60,944 nt of DNA from a virus. Shown here piece by piece: positions 41,987-49,670 of this stretch (positions within the stretch are counted from its first letter, which is position 1; the number at the start of each line of letters is the position of its first letter). Where the stretch lies: positions 1 through 60,944 of IMG/VR virus record IMGVR_UViG_3300044699_000154; one strand, 5' to 3'. Under the pieces are notes generated by a model. It was not told the DNA's origin. It ran no database searches and worked only from the letters and a program-made list of their open reading frames with translations. A program made the translations under genes and the position numbers.

Positions 41987-43020
41987 GGCGCGGCTCCGGC
42001 GAACGCATGCTTGTCGGCTTGCATGCGGCGTTCGTCGATCTCGTCGGCACGGCAGCCGCCGCACGTCTGGCCGCTGAAGATTTCGGTGTGGTGTGTGGGG
42101 CATCTGGCCGGCTTCGGGGTGGTGCGTCGCGGCCGGTCGGGGTCGTCGAGTCGGTCCTGTTCTCGGCCCGTTCGCGCCGCCGTGGCCGCGGCGTCGGCTT
42201 CTCGTCGCCAGCGTTCGCAGCAGGGGAGCTCGCACGCCCCGGGTCCGGCCGGAAGCTCGCCGAGGCGGTAGGCGAGCAAGCCGGAGGGCCGTTTGAGGTC
42301 GGGTGGCGGGTCGTCGGCGAGGTGGCGGACGAGGGCGTCGGCGGGCCAGGTGGCGCGTTCGGCTCGGGTGGCGGCGAGGGCGGCTGTGAGGTGGCGGGTG
42401 GCGGGGACGGGTCGTCGCCACGCTTCGGCGACGGCGGCGAGGAGGGCGGTCGCGTCGGCGTCGGGTGCGCTCACCGGCGCCGCCGGCTGTGGGGTGGTTT
42501 CGCCGAGATGGGGATCTTCACCACCACCACCGCCTTGATCCGCGATCAGGGGGGATAGGGGGGTGGTGGTTTTTAATTCCGTTGGGTCCGCAGTAGAAAG
42601 CGGGGCGGGTCCAGACCCGCTACTGACCAGCCCTCGATCTTGCTCGTCGAAGAGATCGAGTTCCGGGTCTTCCTCTGTCAGTAGCGGGTCTGGACCCGCC
42701 CTTGACTCGAAGTCGGCCGGCTCGCCCCGCGTGTCGGCCTGGTCGCCGGGGACGGCCAGCCCGTACCGGGTCGCGCCGAGGAACCGCCGGCCCTTCTCGA
42801 TGATCACGATCAAGCCGGATTCGATCACGGCGCGGATCCGCTCGCGGACCGCCGTCGGGTCCTTCATCCCTAGCCGACGCATGAGCTGTTTCTGCGAGAA
42901 GGTGCCGCAACCGGTGGCGAAGTCGACGAAACTGGCCATGGCGTTGGCCGTCTGCTTGACGATCGCCGGCTCGGGGGACGGGTCGAGGACTTCGCGGAGC
43001 CACGTCGTGTACCTGCTCAC
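41983..43020 (-). CDS. replication-initiator-like protein with winged-helix domain
   Basis: 345 residues. Residues 1-95 (VKQTANAMASFVDFATGCGT, FSQKQLMRRLGMKD, TAVRERIRAVIESGLIVIIE) form a winged helix. Residues about 105-165 are a low-complexity acidic linker (PLLTEEDPELDLFDEQDRGL, TELKTTTPLSPLIA). A helical domain (AWRRPVPATRHLTAALAATR) and a Cys/His end (ARCPTHHTEIFSGQTCGGCR) follow. This resembles phage initiators such as lambda O. The nested inverted repeat in the linker DNA supports that role. Initiator function is inferred. Confidence 0.65.
   Translation of the reverse strand: MSRYTTWLREVLDPSPEPAIVKQTANAMASFVDFATGCGTFSQKQLMRRLGMKDPTAVRERIRAVIESGLIVIIEKGRRFLGATRYGLAVPGDQADTRGEPADFESRAGPDPLLTEEDPELDLFDEQDRGLVSSGSGPAPLSTADPTELKTTTPLSPLIADQGGGGGEDPHLGETTPQPAAPVSAPDADATALLAAVAEAWRRPVPATRHLTAALAATRAERATWPADALVRHLADDPPPDLKRPSGLLAYRLGELPAGPGACELPCCERWRREADAAATAARTGREQDRLDDPDRPRRTTPKPARCPTHHTEIFSGQTCGGCRADEIDERRMQADKHAFAGAAP
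42603..42701. repeat. nested inverted repeat in the initiator gene, candidate replication origin
   Basis: Outer arms 42603-42627 and 42677-42701 are 25-base perfect inverted copies. Each contains the palindrome GCGGGTC-CA-GACCCGC (or with TG in the centre). Inside lie CTCGATCT (42633-42640) and AGATCGAG (42653-42660). An A/T-rich run (TTTTTAATTCC, about 42571-42581) and G runs lie just to the left. The element falls in the linker codons 107-140. Confidence 0.6.
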
Positions 43021-43022
43021 GG

Positions 43023-43406
43023 CTACGCCTCACCTTCGGTGCCGCATCCTGCGAGCTGGCGCAGCCGCTCGCGGCGCGCGGGGATGTCCGCTCCGGCGTC
43101 GCGGACGGCACGGATCACGTCGTCGGCGGTGTACCCGGCATCGATCGCCGTGGCGATGTCATAGGCCCAGTCGAAGGGTGCCCGGAGGGCTTGCATGACG
43201 CGCCATTCCGGCATCGACTTCGCGTAGTCGATCGTGGTGTGGGGGATGAGGAACCAGTCGCCGGAGTCGCAGTCGTGCACCGCCATGGCGTACCTGGCCG
43301 TGTTGATCGTGTGGGTTGCGCCGCAGTCGGGGCAGGGTGCGGTTCTCGTGCGGCGGGTCGGCGTGGTGCCGGGCTTGCGTGTCTGTGGCTTGCGTCGGCG
43401 GCTCAT
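43023..43406 (-). CDS. zinc-binding early protein
   Basis: 127 residues. MSRRRKPQTRKPGTTPTRRT is a basic tail; APCPDCGATHTINTARYAMA and VHDCDSGDWFLIPHTTIDYA carry CxxC and further Cys/His. AIDAGYTADDVIRAVRDAGA and RERLRQLAGCGTEGEA follow. The metal site and basic tail suggest nucleic-acid binding. Just upstream of the initiator. Confidence 0.65.
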   Translation of the reverse strand: MSRRRKPQTRKPGTTPTRRTRTAPCPDCGATHTINTARYAMAVHDCDSGDWFLIPHTTIDYAKSMPEWRVMQALRAPFDWAYDIATAIDAGYTADDVIRAVRDAGADIPARRERLRQLAGCGTEGEA

Positions 43407-43579
43407 CGCGCACCTCCGGCCGTGGGCCGCCGTGCCAGTGCCCGCAGCGTCTCGGCCTGGCGTGTGGCCCGGTACGCCAAGCGCTGGTGCAGGAATGCGA
43501 TGCACTCGTACCGGTCGGGGTCGTTCTCGTCGGGGAACATCTGCTCGATCATTCGGAACGCGTCGATCACGGTGATCAC
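43403..43579 (-). CDS. small helical early protein
   Basis: 58 residues from GTG: VITVIDAFRMIEQMFPDEND, PDRYECIAFLHQRLAYRATR, QAETLRALARRPTAGGAR. Both ends overlap neighbouring genes, so it is translationally coupled. Not recognised. Confidence 0.65.
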   Translation of the reverse strand: MITVIDAFRMIEQMFPDENDPDRYECIAFLHQRLAYRATRQAETLRALARRPTAGGAR

Positions 43580-43851
43580 ACGTCACCGCCGCTCGTCCCA
43601 GCGGTGCTGGTGGCGACTTCGACCCCGCCTACCTCGGCGAGCGCGACGGCGGCGATCGCCGCATCGACACCGCCGCCGTTGGCGATGAACGCGAGTGCGG
43701 CGGCGAGCTGAGACCGCTGCCCGCGCAGCCAGCGGATCTCGTCGGCTAGATCTTGGGCGAGTTCGGGGATCTCGTCGAGGTCCCAGTTGACCGCGTCGAG
43801 GTCGAAGTCCTCGGGGTGGACGTACGTCGGGGTCTCGGGGGGCGCGCTCAT
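43576..43851 (-). CDS. acidic early protein
   Basis: 91 residues: MSAPPETPTYVHPEDFDLDA, VNWDLDEIPELAQDLADEIR, WLRGQRSQLAAALAFIANGG. The first half is acidic, the second helical. The stop overlaps the next GTG. Unknown. Confidence 0.6.
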   Translation of the reverse strand: MSAPPETPTYVHPEDFDLDAVNWDLDEIPELAQDLADEIRWLRGQRSQLAAALAFIANGGGVDAAIAAVALAEVGGVEVATSTAGTSGGDV

Positions 43852-43872
43852 GCCGCACCGCCGGTGGTGGCG
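43844..43872. repeat. 29-bp direct repeat, left copy at a gene junction
   Basis: Identical to 44979-45007. It spans the end of one gene (coding for TTGGAA and stop) and the start of the next (MSA). The two copies bound a two-gene segment with the cytosine methyltransferase. Confidence 0.9.
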
Positions 43873-44255
43873 ACCTGGGCGGCGAGGGCCGGACACGTGG
43901 GCATGTGCCGGCCGATGTACACCGCGCCCGGCGCCTGCCACGTGTAGCACTGCCCGCAGTGCCACCACGGTCCCTCGACGGGGGCGTTGTCCGGGCCGGC
44001 GTCCTCGGCGTAGATCTCGCGCCAGTCCCACTCGTCGGGGTCTTCGACGCGCATGGCCGTGTCGATCGGCTGGTCGTGGTCGCCGAGCAGTTCGTGTGCG
44101 AAGCCGCCGCGTCGGATGTGGTCGAGGGTGTAGTCGTCTTCGACCCAGGCGACGTATCGGCTGGTCACCTCGATGATGACGGGGCGTTCCGTGTGGGGCT
44201 GTTCTAGATCGCCGATGTTCGGAGTCGAACGTCCGTTCCCGCCATGCGTGCTCAT
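43848..44255 (-). CDS. early protein with a CxxC pair
   Basis: 135 residues. VIIEVTSRYVAWVEDDYTLD, HIRRGGFAHELLGDHDQPID, PWWHCGQCYTWQAPGAVYIG, RHMPTCPALAAQVATTGGAA. CxxC plus H and C suggests a zinc site. Its GGNGRS start segment and TTGGAA end are repeated in neighbouring genes, part of the duplicated junctions described here. Confidence 0.6.
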   Translation of the reverse strand: MSTHGGNGRSTPNIGDLEQPHTERPVIIEVTSRYVAWVEDDYTLDHIRRGGFAHELLGDHDQPIDTAMRVEDPDEWDWREIYAEDAGPDNAPVEGPWWHCGQCYTWQAPGAVYIGRHMPTCPALAAQVATTGGAA

Positions 44256-44986
44256 GCCGCGCCGCCCATCGCGCGGACGGTCGCCGCTGCCATCAGGTGC
44301 TCGCCGAGGAACGCGGTGTACGCCGGCGGTATGGCCTGCGACAGCTCAGCCGAGTTCATCCAGCCGATCCCCATCGCCTCGCTTCCGGCGGCGAGGCGGA
44401 ACCGGTACCCGCGGGCGTACTGCCCTCCTCCGCCGGTGCCGTAGTAGCCGCCGACGGGACGACCCGCACAGCCGTCCGGCGGGGTGAGGACCAGGCCGAC
44501 ACCGCTCGTCTCGAACAGCCGGTGGCGACGCAGGATCCGTCCCTCGGCGCCGAGACCGAACATCGAACCGCAGAGGATCACGTGCTGTTCGACGGGCGCC
44601 CCGGGTACGTTCTCCATCGCCCACGGCAGGCCGGCCGCCTCGAGTCCGGCGCGGGTGGCCGGGATGAGGTCGGCGTACGCCTTCCCTGTGACGACTCGCA
44701 GCGCGGTGTGTGCCTGGCACGGGGGGCTGGCGTGGATCGCGTCGAATCCGGCGACGAACGACCGGTCGGCGAGTACCTCGATCGCGTCCGCCTGGATGAA
44801 CGGGAAGATGGCCGGGTAGTTGGGCTGCGGGGCCAGGTCCACTCCGGTGACGTCGAACCCGGCGGCGTGGTAGCCCATCGAGCAGCCACCGGCACCGCAG
44901 AATAGATCAAGTATCTTCGGCCTGATTCTCGAACGTCCGTTCCCGCCGGTGACGGTTCCGGACGCGCCCTGCTTTTGGGCGCTCAT
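44252..44986 (-). CDS. DNA cytosine-5 methyltransferase
   Basis: 244 residues. KILDLFCGAGGCSMGYHAAG is motif I, DAIHASPPCQAHT motif IV with the catalytic Cys, WAMENVPGAP motif VI, and ELSQAIPPAYTAFLG motif X. The region between motifs is short, so the target-recognition part is small. Without a nearby restriction enzyme it is likely an orphan methylase that protects phage DNA. Lies between 29-bp direct repeats. Confidence 0.88.
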   Translation of the reverse strand: MSAQKQGASGTVTGGNGRSRIRPKILDLFCGAGGCSMGYHAAGFDVTGVDLAPQPNYPAIFPFIQADAIEVLADRSFVAGFDAIHASPPCQAHTALRVVTGKAYADLIPATRAGLEAAGLPWAMENVPGAPVEQHVILCGSMFGLGAEGRILRRHRLFETSGVGLVLTPPDGCAGRPVGGYYGTGGGGQYARGYRFRLAAGSEAMGIGWMNSAELSQAIPPAYTAFLGEHLMAAATVRAMGGAA

Positions 44987-45007
44987 GCCGCACCGCCGGT
45001 GGTGGCG
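44979..45007. repeat. 29-bp direct repeat, right copy at a gene junction
   Basis: Second identical copy. A shorter 19-base pair (44225-44243 and 44929-44947, coding GGNGRS) lies within the same block. Confidence 0.9.
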
Positions 45008-45651
45008 GCGGTCGCGTGGGTGGCGTCATCGGGCAACTGCTCGGCGTTGTCCGGCAACCTGCCCAGGAACTCGGCCGGGATCTCACCCTGGAACCACAGG
45101 TTCGTCGTATGGATCACCCGGCCGTCTGCCAGGAGCCGGAACGCCCATCGGGCGCCGCCGAAGCCGCGCATGCCGGCGTACTGCTCGGCGCCGACGACGT
45201 AGTGCCAACCGCCTCGGCGGATCACCCGCCGACCGTCTTCGGTGCGGTCGCCGTTCTCGGCCCAGCGGACCTTCTCTTCCCAGAACCGCCAAGTGCCCCT
45301 GATGTCGTCGCGGATCTTCTGGGCGCACTCTTCTCGGGTGGCCGCCCACCAACCGTCGAAACCTCCGCCGCCGGCCAGGTTGGTTGCGTGCAGCATCTTC
45401 CACTGCGCTTCGGGCCGGTCGTCGCCGGTGGGCCAGACGGCGTTGTACCCGACGATGCTCTTGCCGCCGAGCTTTTGCGCTTCACCGTAGGTGATCTCGC
45501 CGTCATGGATGACGATGTCGAGGTCGTGGAAGCAGATGCTCGAACTCGTGTTCGCTTCCGGCTTCACGTCACCGTGCGCATCATCGGCTGTACTGGTAAC
45601 AGTGCCGGACTCCTGTGGCCCGATCTTTTCCGGGCATGGTTCAATAGCCAT
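44983..45651 (-). CDS. early protein of unknown function
   Basis: 222 residues. MAIEPCPEKIGPQESGTVTS leads to VIHDGEITYGEAQKLGGKSI, GGGGFDGWWAATREECAQKI, RDDIRGTWRFWEEKVRWAEN and WHYVVGAEQYAGMRGFGGAR. The C-terminal stretch (TNLWFQGEIPAEFLGRLPDN) resembles a small alpha-beta domain. Not recognised. First gene after a 300-base control region. Confidence 0.6.
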   Translation of the reverse strand: MAIEPCPEKIGPQESGTVTSTADDAHGDVKPEANTSSSICFHDLDIVIHDGEITYGEAQKLGGKSIVGYNAVWPTGDDRPEAQWKMLHATNLAGGGGFDGWWAATREECAQKIRDDIRGTWRFWEEKVRWAENGDRTEDGRRVIRRGGWHYVVGAEQYAGMRGFGGARWAFRLLADGRVIHTTNLWFQGEIPAEFLGRLPDNAEQLPDDATHATAATTGGAA

Positions 45652-45969
45652 TCGGCATTCCCTTCTGGTCGTTGCAGAGGGTGTGCAAGTGCCGTCTCCG
45701 TTGGCGCGGAGGCGGGGCGACGGATGCCGCAGGGCAGAACCGGGCGGGGAGCTTGAGACCGACCCATCCGGATGCCCTGCGGCATCACCCACTCTACCCC
45801 GTTCGGGCCATTGTGCGCGCCCACACAACGCCCCGCCCGAACTAGCCCGGGAAACGCTCGCCACTGCGCACCACCCCTTCACGGAAGCCTTGTGGAAACG
45901 GGCACGCCAAACCCGCGCCACGACCCCGGGCAAACGGCGGGCGCGACACGGGGAAACGAGGGGGAAAGG
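45652..45969. promoter_or_regulatory. 318-base gap with promoter candidate and inverted repeat
   Basis: On the minus strand GGGGTAGAGTGGG (about 45799) contains the TAGAGT -10 seen at two other promoters here. A 14-base perfect inverted repeat (GATGCCGCAGGGCA, 45723-45736 and 45773-45786) lies downstream in the leader. No gene recognised. Confidence 0.5.
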
Positions 45970-46719
45970 TCAGTCGGCGTCCAACAGCACCCCCTGACTC
46001 AACCGGCGCGCGGCGGATTCCAGTTGCGCCTCGTCCGCCTCGATCCCCACGGCACGGCGATCGAGCAGCTTTGCCGCCACGAGCGTGCTCCCACTGCCCG
46101 CGAAAGGGTCGACCACCAGCCCGCCGGGAGGGCAGGAATAGGCGATCAGAGGGGACAGTAGAGGTATCGGCTTGGCCGTCGGGTTCGATTCGCGGCCGTG
46201 CAGGTTCGCGGCGTAGATGATTGACGTCATCAACCGCGTGCCGTCATCAACCCACGGCATCGTCGACTGGTAGTCGGCGACAACGCCTTTATCTGGCTCC
46301 GGAGGTCGCCTCCGGCTGTTCGTCTTGACGTTGGATACCACCCGTTGTGGGTCTTTGTAGACATCCGGCCAGCTCCCGCGGAACCACAGAGCCACCTGCT
46401 CATGGGCCCGGCGGAAACGATCCGCCGCCCGGCCCACCGCCGTGTTCTTCGCCCACACGACGTCCTGGCTCAACCGCCAGCCGGCGAACTCGTCGCGGTA
46501 GCGCAGGAACATGCGCAGCGAGCCACAGCACCACATGGCGTCCGCGACCTCGGCGACGACCGCCGGCCAGCCGTCCGGCCACCGGTCCCACTTGAGGGAG
46601 GTCTCGCCGTAGGGAGGATCCGCGACGACGAGGTCGGCGCGCAGGCCCAGCGCGGGCAGGACCTCGCGGCAGTCTCCGAGAAAGAGCTGCACCTGACCGT
46701 CGGCGAAGTAGGGGGTCAC
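45970..46719 (-). CDS. DNA adenine/N4-cytosine methyltransferase, beta class
   Basis: 249 residues. LVVADPPYGETSLKWDRWPD is the catalytic DPPY motif, and it comes before the cofactor motif (GGLVVDPFAGSGSTLVAAKL, then RRAVGIEADEAQLESAARRL). This is the beta-class order. In this class the product is N6-methyladenine or N4-methylcytosine. No restriction partner is seen, so it probably protects phage DNA or controls genes. Confidence 0.88.
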   Translation of the reverse strand: MTPYFADGQVQLFLGDCREVLPALGLRADLVVADPPYGETSLKWDRWPDGWPAVVAEVADAMWCCGSLRMFLRYRDEFAGWRLSQDVVWAKNTAVGRAADRFRRAHEQVALWFRGSWPDVYKDPQRVVSNVKTNSRRRPPEPDKGVVADYQSTMPWVDDGTRLMTSIIYAANLHGRESNPTAKPIPLLSPLIAYSCPPGGLVVDPFAGSGSTLVAAKLLDRRAVGIEADEAQLESAARRLSQGVLLDAD

Positions 46720-46988
46720 GAGGCCTCGCCACCCTCGGCGGCGGGTAGCGCGTACGGGGGGCCGAGCAGCGACTCGATCCGCCGCGGACCATGCCGGCCG
46801 CACTCGTAAACCCCGCCGGGCAGGTAGCGGTAACCGGCTTCCGCGCCACCCCAGCAAAGGACTTCCACCCGCCACCTGTCGACGGCGACCCGTTCGAGAG
46901 CACGGCCGGAATACCGGTGGCCGTCCATCGTGACGGAAAGCAGCGTCCCGACGGTGACCCAGGAGAGCTCGCGGCCGGTGATGGTCAC
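46716..46988 (-). CDS. small beta-rich early protein
   Basis: 90 residues. VTITGRELSWVTVGTLLSVT, RALERVAVDRWRVEVLCWGG, YRYLPGGVYECGRHGPRRIE. Mainly strands and no clear motif. Its stop overlaps the start of the methyltransferase, so the two are coupled. Confidence 0.6.
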   Translation of the reverse strand: MTITGRELSWVTVGTLLSVTMDGHRYSGRALERVAVDRWRVEVLCWGGAEAGYRYLPGGVYECGRHGPRRIESLLGPPYALPAAEGGEAS

Positions 46989-47254
46989 GAGGCGCCCCCG
47001 CCCCGGTAGTTCGTCATCCGCACGAACCACCCCGGCGGCGTCGGCCGCCCCGCCGGGACGGACGGCGTCGTGTGCGCCGTCACCGTGCAGGAGAACACCG
47101 GCCCGTTCGGCGGCAAAGGAACCGGCGGCGCCTCGGCGTCCGCTGGCCCGACCGGCTTTCCACACCACACGCACCAACCCGGGTCCGTGACGTTGTCCAG
47201 GCAGCCGCTCCCGAGGTGCGTGCCGAAAAGGGCGAGGTCGTTGGCCCGCGTCAC
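46985..47254 (-). CDS. small zinc-binding early protein
   Basis: 89 residues. GSGCLDNVTDPGWCVWCGKP has CxxC near the start, and TPPGWFVRMTNYRGGGAS ends it. A single Cys pair plus an earlier Cys. Overlaps both neighbours. Unknown. Confidence 0.6.
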   Translation of the reverse strand: MTRANDLALFGTHLGSGCLDNVTDPGWCVWCGKPVGPADAEAPPVPLPPNGPVFSCTVTAHTTPSVPAGRPTPPGWFVRMTNYRGGGAS

Positions 47255-47547
47255 GAGCGGCCACCCTCGTCGGCGCCCGGCCGGGCCAGCTCGTCCCGCC
47301 CGGCTTGCGTGATCCCCCGGCGCTCCGCCGGTCCGCCGACGAGCCCGCGGTCGACGAGGCACGCATCGGCCGTGAACAGCTCGCGTCCACGTCGACCCCA
47401 CCGGCGGACGGCCGTGCGCCACAGGTCGTCGTCGCCGGAGCCGCCCCGGAGCGGGTACGGCTCGATCGCCTCGACGACGGCGGCGATCGCCGCCGGACCG
47501 TCGGCGTCGAGGCGACGCAGGATCGCCCGCTCGTCGGGGGTCGTCAC
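47251..47547 (-). CDS. small winged-helix-like protein
   Basis: 98 residues. ERAILRRLDADGPAAIAAVV, TAVRRWGRRGRELFTADACL and RRGITQAGRDELARPGA have the helix pattern of a winged-helix domain with a recognisable wing. A regulator is plausible. Confidence 0.55.
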   Translation of the reverse strand: MTTPDERAILRRLDADGPAAIAAVVEAIEPYPLRGGSGDDDLWRTAVRRWGRRGRELFTADACLVDRGLVGGPAERRGITQAGRDELARPGADEGGRS

Positions 47548-47762
47548 GGGGTCTCACCGGCCCGAACCGCACGCGTACGACGCGGACGCTCGCCCGGCGG
47601 GGACGCCCACACCGCCTCGCCGCGCGCGGACCACAGGATCCGCCGGTAGCCCGGCCACGGCGGACGCCCCACCGGAGGGCGCTCCCCCTCCTCCGGGGCG
47701 TACTCCCCCAGCACGGTCAGACCGCCCGGCGGGCGGGGCTTCAACTCGACGTAGGCGCTCAC
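47544..47762 (-). CDS. small early protein
   Basis: 72 residues. VELKPRPPGGLTVLGEYAPE, PPWPGYRRILWSARGEAVWA, Arg-rich end. Overlaps both neighbours. No family. Confidence 0.5.
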   Translation of the reverse strand: MSAYVELKPRPPGGLTVLGEYAPEEGERPPVGRPPWPGYRRILWSARGEAVWASPPGERPRRTRAVRAGETP

Positions 47763-47971
47763 GGGTCGCCGCCGTCCTCAGTCGCACAACGGCGGCGCAG
47801 GGCCTCAACGTCGGCCCGCCGGTAGCGGCGGTGCCCGCCGGGGGTGCGGAACGCCGTCGGCAGCGTCCCCGTCTCCGCCCACTGGGTGATCGTCTTCGGG
47901 TGGACGCCGAACACCTCGGCCACCTCGCCTCGCGCGAGCAGGGGTTCCACGTCGATCTTTTGCCTGGCCAC
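47759..47971 (-). CDS. BldC/MerR-like helix-turn-helix protein
   Basis: 70 residues. LLARGEVAEVFGVHPKTITQ, then WAETGTLPTAFRTPGGHRRY and RRADVEALRRR, is the single-domain MerR-type HTH with GGHRR wing found in BldC and in phage regulators. It would bind promoter DNA. It starts after a GGAGGAGG-type ribosome site and follows a terminator. Confidence 0.8.
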   Translation of the reverse strand: MARQKIDVEPLLARGEVAEVFGVHPKTITQWAETGTLPTAFRTPGGHRRYRRADVEALRRRCATEDGGDP

Positions 47972-48096
47972 CCCTCCTCCTCTCTACGTGTGCCCCCGAC
48001 CCGCGGGCGGGAGGTCCCGCGGGCCGGGGGCCGTCCCCGCCCGGCGGGGGTCCGGGCGGGGTGCCCCGGTGGGGGGTCCGGGGCGGTCGAGGGCGC
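47972..48096. other. 125-base gap, mostly hairpins
   Basis: Apart from the terminator at 48035-48061, the arms CCGCGGGCGGG / CCCGCGGG (about 48001-48022) form a second stem. On the minus strand a GTAGAG box before the BldC-like gene may be a promoter. No gene. Confidence 0.5.
48035..48061 (-). terminator. hairpin terminator after the membrane protein gene
   Basis: CCCCGCCCGG / CCGGGCGGGG pairs over 10 bases with a 7-base loop, 35 bases past the stop at 48097. Confidence 0.7.
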
Positions 48097-48483
48097 CTAG
48101 GGCAGCCGTCCGGTGGACGGCTCGTGAATCCGGCTGGTGTCGACTTGGAGTCGGCCGCCGGTCCCGGCGTCCGGGGGTCCGTAGTCTCCGTAGCCGGTCA
48201 TCCGGGCGGGACCCGGCTCCAGCGGATCCGACGGCACGGCGCCGAGCCGCCAGACCAGCGCGGCGCCCAGGAGGGTGAGGGCCAGGGTGAGGGCCAGGCC
48301 CGGGACGGTCCGGGTGAGCCATAGCACCGTCGTCCACAGGCCGTGGGCGACGGCGTACATCAGCGTCCACAGCCGCAACAGGAAGGCGACCAGGTAGACG
48401 AGGACGGCCGTCGCGGCGGCCGTCCAGTCCACCCGCGGGCGTGCGGCGCGGTGCGACGTGGCTGTGGGCGCGGTGGTGGCCAT
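48097..48483 (-). CDS. membrane protein
   Basis: 128 residues. DWTAAATAVLVYLVAFLLRL, WTLMYAVAHGLWTTVLWLTR and VPGLALTLALTLLGAALVWR make three likely membrane segments. The Gly/Pro-rich tail ends RLQVDTSRIHEPSTGRLP. Its role is unknown; an early membrane protein could act in exclusion or host control. Confidence 0.65.
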   Translation of the reverse strand: MATTAPTATSHRAARPRVDWTAAATAVLVYLVAFLLRLWTLMYAVAHGLWTTVLWLTRTVPGLALTLALTLLGAALVWRLGAVPSDPLEPGPARMTGYGDYGPPDAGTGGRLQVDTSRIHEPSTGRLP

Positions 48484-48875
48484 CAGGAGACCACATCCGG
48501 CCCGCGGCGGAGCACCAGATGCTCCGGGGGGATGTGACTCCAGTCCACCCACCCGAAGGTCTCCAGCAGGCCCGGGGTGACCTCCACCCAGTCGTCCGAG
48601 CCGTCGTCGGCGGCGGCGCGGACCCACACCGGGGCGCGTCCCGCCGCGCCGCTGACGAGGACGGTCCCGACCGGGTACGGCGGGCCGGGATCCGGCGCCA
48701 TCAGCGCGGCGATCGCCCGCGCCGCGCCGGGCCGCAGGGTGACGCCGCACTCGGCGGCGAACCGCTCGACGACGGCGGGGGTCACCCCGCCCGGCGCGGG
48801 TGGGGTTCCCTCCGCCGTCGGCGCCGTCCTCGGCCCGTCCCGCGCGCCCACGCCACTGCCTCCCCATCCGCCCAT
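48483..48875 (-). CDS. early protein of unknown function
   Basis: 130 residues. TPAVVERFAAECGVTLRPGA, ARAIAALMAPDPGPPYPVGT, then WVRAAADDGSDDWVEVTPGL, EHLVLRRGPDVVS. The ATG overlaps the preceding stop. No motif recognised. Confidence 0.6.
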   Translation of the reverse strand: MGGWGGSGVGARDGPRTAPTAEGTPPAPGGVTPAVVERFAAECGVTLRPGAARAIAALMAPDPGPPYPVGTVLVSGAAGRAPVWVRAAADDGSDDWVEVTPGLLETFGWVDWSHIPPEHLVLRRGPDVVS

Positions 48876-49453
48876 CACTGCCTCTCTCCCGGGCTCGCGC
48901 CCGTCTCGCGGAACACCTTCACCCGGGCCGGGCGGGGCTCGATCTTGAGCAGGTCTTCGTACTCGACGGCCTGCCCGTTCAGTTCGGTCGTGCGGTAGCC
49001 GCTGACGCTGGCGAACCGCAGGAACCGGCGGAGGATGGCCTCCACCTCCCGCCCGGAGACGTGCCCCATGTCCAGCTCGCCGGTTTCGGGGTCGGCGCGG
49101 AGCAGGGGCGCGAGCCGTCCGGCCGTACGCGTCACATCCCAGATCCGCCGGGGGGAAGACCCCCGTTCGGCCCGGAGGCCCAGCGCCTCCCATGCGGCGC
49201 GGTTGCGGCTCCATCCGCGGGCGTCGCGGGCACGCCTCTCGACCTGCTCGCGGACGTCGGCGACGGCGCCGGCGACGGCGTCGAGGTCGACGAGCAGTCC
49301 GGCGAGGTCGGCGAGCGGCACGCCCTCGGCGGGCAGCCCGGCGACGGCCTTCTCGGCGGCGGCGACGGTCGCGGCCAACGTCTCCAGCACCATCCGCAGG
49401 TGGGCGACGCCGATCTGGTCGGCGATGGGGACGTCGGCGTCAGGGATCGACAT
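48875..49453 (-). CDS. early helical protein
   Basis: 192 residues. GVAHLRMVLETLAATVAAAE, ADLAGLLVDLDAVAGAVADV, REQVERRARDARGWSRNRAA, then HVSGREVEAILRRFLRFASV and YRTTELNGQAVEYEDLLKIE. Coiled N-terminal part. It lies next to the AAA ATPase, as recombination helpers often do; unproven. Confidence 0.6.
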   Translation of the reverse strand: MSIPDADVPIADQIGVAHLRMVLETLAATVAAAEKAVAGLPAEGVPLADLAGLLVDLDAVAGAVADVREQVERRARDARGWSRNRAAWEALGLRAERGSSPRRIWDVTRTAGRLAPLLRADPETGELDMGHVSGREVEAILRRFLRFASVSGYRTTELNGQAVEYEDLLKIEPRPARVKVFRETGASPGERQ

Positions 49454-49670
49454 CCCAGCCCTCCTCGTCGTTCTCGTCGTCGATCTCGGTGACGGTGATC
49501 GAGAATCGGGCGACCTGCATGTCGTCGTCGTCGACCACGTAGATCTCGCCGCTGCCGTGGAGGAATCCGCCGAGTTCGAGTTGGTGGCCGTCGAGGTCGA
49601 CGGGGAGCAGTCCGTTCTCGCATGCGCCGTTGATCGCCTTGAGGACGTCGTCGGGGGTGAAGTCGCCCAT
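49440..49670 (-). CDS. small acidic early protein
   Basis: 76 residues. MGDFTPDDVLKAINGACENG, HQLELGGFLHGSGEIYVVDD, DDMQVARFSITVTEIDDEND. Very acidic C-terminus, suggesting interaction with basic or DNA-binding partners. The ATG overlaps the ATPase stop. Confidence 0.6.
   Translation of the reverse strand: MGDFTPDDVLKAINGACENGLLPVDLDGHQLELGGFLHGSGEIYVVDDDDMQVARFSITVTEIDDENDEEGWDVDP

Noticed and set aside
44252-46719. Two methyltransferases as part of a restriction-modification system
   Set aside because: No adjacent gene has a recognisable nuclease motif. The neighbours are small unknown proteins.
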